This document shows, piece by piece, positions 59,879-64,000 of a DNA stretch of 64,000 nt. The position numbers and the translations under genes were made by a program. The notes under the pieces are model-generated. The model worked only from the letters and a program-made list of their open reading frames with translations. It did not search any database and was not told the origin of the DNA. Each line of letters opens with the position of its first letter. Position 1 is the stretch's first letter. Origin of the DNA: Salipiger sp. CCB-MM3 (GTDB taxonomy: Bacteria; Pseudomonadota; Alphaproteobacteria; Rhodobacterales; Rhodobacteraceae); contig NZ_CP014599.1 of NCBI RefSeq assembly GCF_001687105.1, forward strand, positions 216,528-280,527, given 5' to 3'.

Positions 59879-60051
59879 AGAAGCAGTCTAGGCTCCTGTT
59901 TGCCCACATTGAGGAGTGAAGGGCACCGACCTGTTGGCAGAGCCCGCAGGTCCCAGGGGGAGAGGGCGCGCGCGGACGGCCAGCAGGGCCTCGGCGCCGC
60001 CCACTTGCCCGCTCGGCCGTGTCCAGCGCGGCGTCTTAGGAGGAGGACACC

Positions 60052-61008
60052 ATGAAGAAGACTCTCGCAACCCTGCTTGTCTCGGTCTTGGCGATGACCG
60101 GGCCTGTGGCTGCACAATCGGCCGAAGAATTTCCGTCAAAGCCGATGACTTACATCATTCCGTTCAACGCGGGCGGTGAAAGCGATATCTCGGCGCGGTT
60201 CCAGCAAGCCGAATGGGAGAAGGTCACCGGCCAGAAGGTGGTGATCCAGTACCAGCCCGGCGCCGGGGGAGCGCAGGCTTGGTCGCAGCTGAACTCGCTG
60301 CCCGGCGACGGCTACACCATCATGGGGATCAACCTGCCCCACACGATCCTGCAGCCGCTGGCCGGGTCGGTGGGCTATGCCACAGAGGACCTCGTTCCGG
60401 TCCATTACTTCCACTACACGCCCAACGCGATCTTCGTGAAGAAGGACAGCGAGTTCGAGGATCTGGCTCAGCTGATCGACTACGCCAAAGAGAACCCGGG
60501 CATGGTGACCTTCGCGGGATCGGGCTCTAACTCGGCCAACAACATCGCGGCGGTGCAGCTCAACGAGCTGGCCGGGGTGACCACCACCTATGTGCCTTTC
60601 TCGGGCACCGGCCCGTCGATCACCGCGATCCTTGGCGGCCAGACCACCGCGGGCTTCAACTACGCGACCTCTGGCGTGAACCAAGGCGATGAGATGCGCA
60701 TGCTGGCTGTGGCCGCCGACGAGCGGATGCCCGCCTTCCCCGACGTGCCGACCTTCAAGGAGCTTGGCTATGACATCGTCGGCGGCGCCTATCGCGGCGT
60801 GGCGGTGCCCAATTCCACGCCCGAAGATCTGCGCCAGCGCATTTCCGACATCGTGTCCGAGATCAACGCTCAGCCCGACTTCATCGAGAAGATGGAAAGC
60901 GGCGGCTTCGTGCTGACCGACATTCCCTATGGCGAGATGGACGCTTTCGTCGCCGAGCGTGTCGACGAGTTCACGGAGAGCGCCAAGGCCCTCGGCATCA
61001 TCAACTGA
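60052..61008 (+). CDS. tctC: Tripartite tricarboxylate transporter substrate-binding protein, TctC type
   Basis: This 318-residue periplasmic protein has a Sec signal (cleavage near PVAAQS, about residue 23) and the Bug/TctC pattern, with YIIPFNAGGESDISARF near the mature N-terminus and GAGGAQAWSQLN. It binds a di- or tricarboxylate for the TctAB permease that follows. A strong AGGAGGA ribosome site precedes the ATG. Tartrate is the likely ligand from the neighbours. Confidence 0.92.
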   Translation: MKKTLATLLVSVLAMTGPVAAQSAEEFPSKPMTYIIPFNAGGESDISARFQQAEWEKVTGQKVVIQYQPGAGGAQAWSQLNSLPGDGYTIMGINLPHTILQPLAGSVGYATEDLVPVHYFHYTPNAIFVKKDSEFEDLAQLIDYAKENPGMVTFAGSGSNSANNIAAVQLNELAGVTTTYVPFSGTGPSITAILGGQTTAGFNYATSGVNQGDEMRMLAVAADERMPAFPDVPTFKELGYDIVGGAYRGVAVPNSTPEDLRQRISDIVSEINAQPDFIEKMESGGFVLTDIPYGEMDAFVAERVDEFTESAKALGIIN

Positions 61009-61017
61009 TCGCCTGAA

Positions 61018-63021
61018 ATGGACATTCTCGGCTACCTTTTGGCTGCGCTGACGCCGTTCAACCTGATGCTTGCCCTTGCGGGGGTGATCCTTGGGACCGT
61101 CATCGGCGCATTGCCCGGACTTTCGGCGACCATGGCGGTGGCCGTGCTTGTCCCTTTCACCTTCACAATGGATCCCGCCGCGGGCCTCATCGCCCTCGGC
61201 GCGATCTACACCGGCGCGATCTATGGCGGTGCCTATGCCGCCATTCTGGTCAACACGCCCGGCACGCCTTCGGCCATCGCCACCACCTTCGATGGCTTTC
61301 CCATGGCGAAACGTGGTGACGGCGGGCTTGCCGTGTCGCTCGCCACGATTGCCTCGGTGGTGGGCGGCGCGGTGGGTGCGATCGCGCTTCTGCTGCTGGC
61401 GCCACCGCTGGCCAAGGTCGCGCTCGCCTTCGGGCCGACCGAGTATTTCTGGCTCGCCATGTTCGGCCTGACGCTGATCGCCGCGCTGTCGGTAGGCAAT
61501 ACGATCAAGGGTCTGATCGGCGCGTGCATCGGCCTTTTCCTGTCGATGATCGGCGTCGCGGTCGTAGGGGGCGACGTGCGCTACACGCTTGGCATGCAAC
61601 GCTTTCTGGCCGGGATCGACCTGACCTCGGCGATCATCGGGCTCTACTGCATTCCGGTGATCCTCGATCTCGTGGCGACGCCCGACCCGCATCTGAAACC
61701 CTCGGACACCGGCGGGCTGCGGATCGGCGAGGGCCTGCGCTTCGCGATGACGCGGAAATTCAACGTCCTGCGCTCTTCGGTCATCGGCACCGTCATCGGC
61801 ATCCTGCCCGGCGCGGGCGGCTCGATTGCCGGGCTGGTGTCCTATTCCGAGGCCCGCCGCTCGTCGGATCAGCCCGAGAGCTTCGGCAAGGGCAATCCCG
61901 ACGGGGTCATCGCCACCGAGGCCGCCAATAACGCCACCGTGGGCGGGGGGTTCATCCCGACGCTGGTGCTCGGCATCCCCGGAACGCCGCCCGACGCGAT
62001 CATCCTCGGCGCGCTGCTGGTGCAGGGGATCAAGATCGGGCCGACGCTGTTCACCACCGATGGCAACATCGTCTACACCTTCATCTGGGGCCTGCTGATC
62101 GCGACCATCCTGATGCTGCCGGTGGGCCTGCTGATCGGGCGTTATGCGTACAACTCGATCATCCGCGTGCCCAAAGCGGTGCTTGCGCCGACCGTGGCGC
62201 TGCTGACCATCATCGGGTCTTTCGCGATCCACTCGAACGTCGAGGACGCGCAGCTCATGGTGGTGCTGGGTCTGATCGCTTGGGTGCTGAACCGCTTTGG
62301 ATTTCAGCCCTCGCCCATCGTTCTGGGTCTGGTGCTCGGATCGATCGCCGAGCAGGGCTTTGTGCAGACGTGGCTGATCGGCAATGCCTCGAACCAGCTG
62401 CCCGAGATGTTCTTCAACCGGCCAATCAGCATCGGCATCATCCTTGCGGCGCTGCTCACGCTGCTGTTCCCCTTCTGGGTCGAATGGAAGGCGCGGCGGC
62501 GGAGCCAACTCGAGCAGACCGCGCTGCCGCAGGCCGATGAGGGCACCGCGCTTCCTGCCGAGATCAAGACCCGCGACTATCCGGGCATGGGGCTGGCGCT
62601 GCTGTTCATCCTGTGCGGGATCGCGATCTATTCCGCCGCCACCGGCATGTCCGATCTCGGCGCGGTGTTCCCCAAGACGATCGCCGCCGCACTGATCCTC
62701 TTTTCGGCGGTGCTGATCGTGCAAAACCTGCGGCGCCCAGCCGGACCAAGGCTCGGCGCGCTGCGGATGGAAGACGGCGCCGGGCGGCGGATCGCGCTTG
62801 GGATCACCATGCTGGCTTGGGTCTTTGCGATGCCGCACATCGGCTTTCTGGTGACCAGCCTGATCGCCTTTGCCGTCGTTATGCTGATCGCCGACTACGA
62901 CCGTCCCCCGCTTCGGACATGGGCGATCTGGGGCCTGTCGGGCGCGCTCATCTGCAGCGGCTTCTGGTGGCTCATGGCGAATGTTCTGCTGCTGCGCATG
63001 CCCGCCGGCCTGCTTTTCTGA
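61018..63021 (+). CDS. tctA: Fused TctA-TctB permease of the tripartite tricarboxylate transporter
   Basis: This 667-residue inner-membrane protein joins the large subunit TctA (residues 1 to about 500, with GALPGLSATMAVAVLVPFTF and ILPGAGGSIAGLVSYSEARR) and a TctB-like small subunit (about 520-667, four membrane segments). It is nine bases after tctC and 13 before the dehydrogenase. The fusion explains the lack of a separate tctB gene. Confidence 0.9.
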   Translation: MDILGYLLAALTPFNLMLALAGVILGTVIGALPGLSATMAVAVLVPFTFTMDPAAGLIALGAIYTGAIYGGAYAAILVNTPGTPSAIATTFDGFPMAKRGDGGLAVSLATIASVVGGAVGAIALLLLAPPLAKVALAFGPTEYFWLAMFGLTLIAALSVGNTIKGLIGACIGLFLSMIGVAVVGGDVRYTLGMQRFLAGIDLTSAIIGLYCIPVILDLVATPDPHLKPSDTGGLRIGEGLRFAMTRKFNVLRSSVIGTVIGILPGAGGSIAGLVSYSEARRSSDQPESFGKGNPDGVIATEAANNATVGGGFIPTLVLGIPGTPPDAIILGALLVQGIKIGPTLFTTDGNIVYTFIWGLLIATILMLPVGLLIGRYAYNSIIRVPKAVLAPTVALLTIIGSFAIHSNVEDAQLMVVLGLIAWVLNRFGFQPSPIVLGLVLGSIAEQGFVQTWLIGNASNQLPEMFFNRPISIGIILAALLTLLFPFWVEWKARRRSQLEQTALPQADEGTALPAEIKTRDYPGMGLALLFILCGIAIYSAATGMSDLGAVFPKTIAAALILFSAVLIVQNLRRPAGPRLGALRMEDGAGRRIALGITMLAWVFAMPHIGFLVTSLIAFAVVMLIADYDRPPLRTWAIWGLSGALICSGFWWLMANVLLLRMPAGLLF

Positions 63022-63034
63022 AACGGAGACCCCT

Positions 63035-64000
63035 ATGACCATGACAACTCACAAGATCGCCGCCATTGGCGGCGACGGGATCGGTGTGGAAGTCGTCGAG
63101 GCCTGCCTTGAGGTTCTGGACGCTCTGGCCGAGCGTGACGGCGGCTTTCGCTGTGAGGTCGAGAGCTTCGACTGGGGCACCGAGCGCTACAAGCGGACCG
63201 GCGCCTTCATGCCCGAGGATGGCGCCGACCAACTGCGCGCCTTCGATGCCATCCTCTTTGGCGCGGTGGGCGCGCCGGACGTGCCCGACCATCTGACGCT
63301 CTGGGGTCTACGCCTCGCCATCTGCCAGCCGCTGGACCAATACGCCAACGTTCGCCCGACCCGCGTGCTGCCCGGCATCCGCTCGCCGCTGCGCCATGTG
63401 AACGATGGCGAGCTGGACTGGGTCATCGTGCGCGAAAACTCCGAAGGAGAATACGCCGGTCAGGGTGGACGCTCGCATCCCGGTCTGCCGATCGAAGTCG
63501 CCACGGATGTGTCGATCTTCACCCGCGCCGGGGTCGAGAGGATCATGCGTTTTGCCTTCGGGCTGGCGCGATCCCGGCCCCGCAAGCTGCTTACCGTGGT
63601 GACCAAGTCGAACGCGCAGCGCCACGGCATGGTTCTGTGGGACGAGATCGCCGCAGAGGTCGCGCGCGACTTCCAGGATGTCACATGGGACAAGATGCTG
63701 GTGGATGCGATGACCGTGCGCATGACGATGAACCCGGCCTCCATCGACACCATCGTGGCAAGCAACCTGCACGCCGACATCCTGTCCGATCTCGCCGCCG
63801 CCCTCTCCGGCTCGATCGGCGTCGCGCCGACGGCCAACCTCAACCCCGAGCGCGAGACACCGTCGATGTTCGAGCCGATCCATGGCTCGGCCTTCGACAT
63901 CACCGGCAAGGGCATCGCCAACCCGATCGCCACCTTCTGGACCGCCGCGATGATGCTGGAGCACCTCGGAGAGCAGGCTGCGGCGGATCACCTGATGCAA
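63035..64000 (+). CDS. Tartrate dehydrogenase/D-malate dehydrogenase (partial, runs off right edge)
   Basis: The first 322 codons are present out of about 350-360 expected. The protein is an isocitrate/isopropylmalate-type dehydrogenase of the tartrate/D-malate branch: GGDGIGVEVV near residue 12, LWGLRLAICQPLDQYANVRP, VRENSEGEY at 132-140, VTKSNAQRHGM and the metal-site VDAMTVRM. Such enzymes oxidise or oxidatively decarboxylate tartrate and D-malate with NAD and divalent metal. Co-directional with tctC and tctA and close behind them. Confidence 0.9.
   Translation, partial: MTMTTHKIAAIGGDGIGVEVVEACLEVLDALAERDGGFRCEVESFDWGTERYKRTGAFMPEDGADQLRAFDAILFGAVGAPDVPDHLTLWGLRLAICQPLDQYANVRPTRVLPGIRSPLRHVNDGELDWVIVRENSEGEYAGQGGRSHPGLPIEVATDVSIFTRAGVERIMRFAFGLARSRPRKLLTVVTKSNAQRHGMVLWDEIAAEVARDFQDVTWDKMLVDAMTVRMTMNPASIDTIVASNLHADILSDLAAALSGSIGVAPTANLNPERETPSMFEPIHGSAFDITGKGIANPIATFWTAAMMLEHLGEQAAADHLMQ

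Noticed and set aside
60136..63042. Minus-strand frame of 968 codons opposite tctC and tctA
   Set aside because: Its length comes from high GC content; the composition (Arg, His, Gln, Asp) is that of an antisense shadow, while the plus strand carries clear TctC and TctA motifs.

Overview
The window is a gene-dense, GC-rich stretch of an alphaproteobacterium. The family content points to the Rhodobacteraceae (Roseobacter group): two complete TRAP transporters, a tripartite tricarboxylate transporter, five ABC uptake systems or remnants, BKACE, and many LysR and FCD-GntR regulators. This is inference from family content; the sequence does not show whether it is chromosome or megaplasmid. No rRNA, tRNA or CRISPR was seen. 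Most of it is accessory catabolic DNA organised as regulator plus importer plus enzymes.

Region 1 (1-19139) is a large cluster for a small nitrogenous compound. A leftward operon (aliphatic-sulfonate/nitrate-type ABC importer plus a partial amidohydrolase) diverges from an FCD-GntR regulator. A rightward polyamine-type ABC importer follows, then a PuuE-like deacetylase/allantoinase, an amidase and a hydantoin-racemase homologue. Beyond a LysR gene come a dihydropyrimidinase/hydantoinase, an arylmalonate-decarboxylase-like protein, a TRAP transporter and a second amidase. Four copies of the palindrome TGGNATNCCA flank the GntR gene and precede the ABC operon. The set suggests cyclic-ureide or imide breakdown; the substrate is unknown.

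Region 2 (19162-30922) holds a PEP synthase with an FNR-like box upstream, a PAP2-like membrane protein, and a module of BKACE, a 3-hydroxyacyl-CoA-type dehydrogenase and a branched-chain-type ABC importer whose LivM, LivG and LivF are one polypeptide. A divergent GntR gene lies beyond a perfect 19-bp palindrome. Region 3 (31058-36171) is an RND efflux pair with a divergent TetR gene and its operator.

Region 4 (36180-53020) is the plastic part. It starts with a decayed IS3-family end, then a CMD-pair/TRAP/LysR/flavin-monooxygenase/M19-dipeptidase group, a 2-hydroxyacid dehydrogenase, a scar joining the tails of a TRAP and a sugar-ABC permease, an ABC permease and binding protein without ATPase, a LysR/MFS pair, a 40-bp palindrome in AT-rich DNA, and an intact IS3-family element lodged inside a dead IS30-family transposase gene.

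Region 5 (53216-56583) has envelope and small conserved genes: a FUSC-like membrane protein, an L,D-transpeptidase-like protein, a DCC-family protein and two small proteins. Region 6 (56649-64000) is a tartrate cluster: D-tartrate dehydratase, two LysR regulators, a TctC binding protein, a fused TctA-TctB permease and the start of a tartrate/D-malate dehydrogenase that runs off the right edge.
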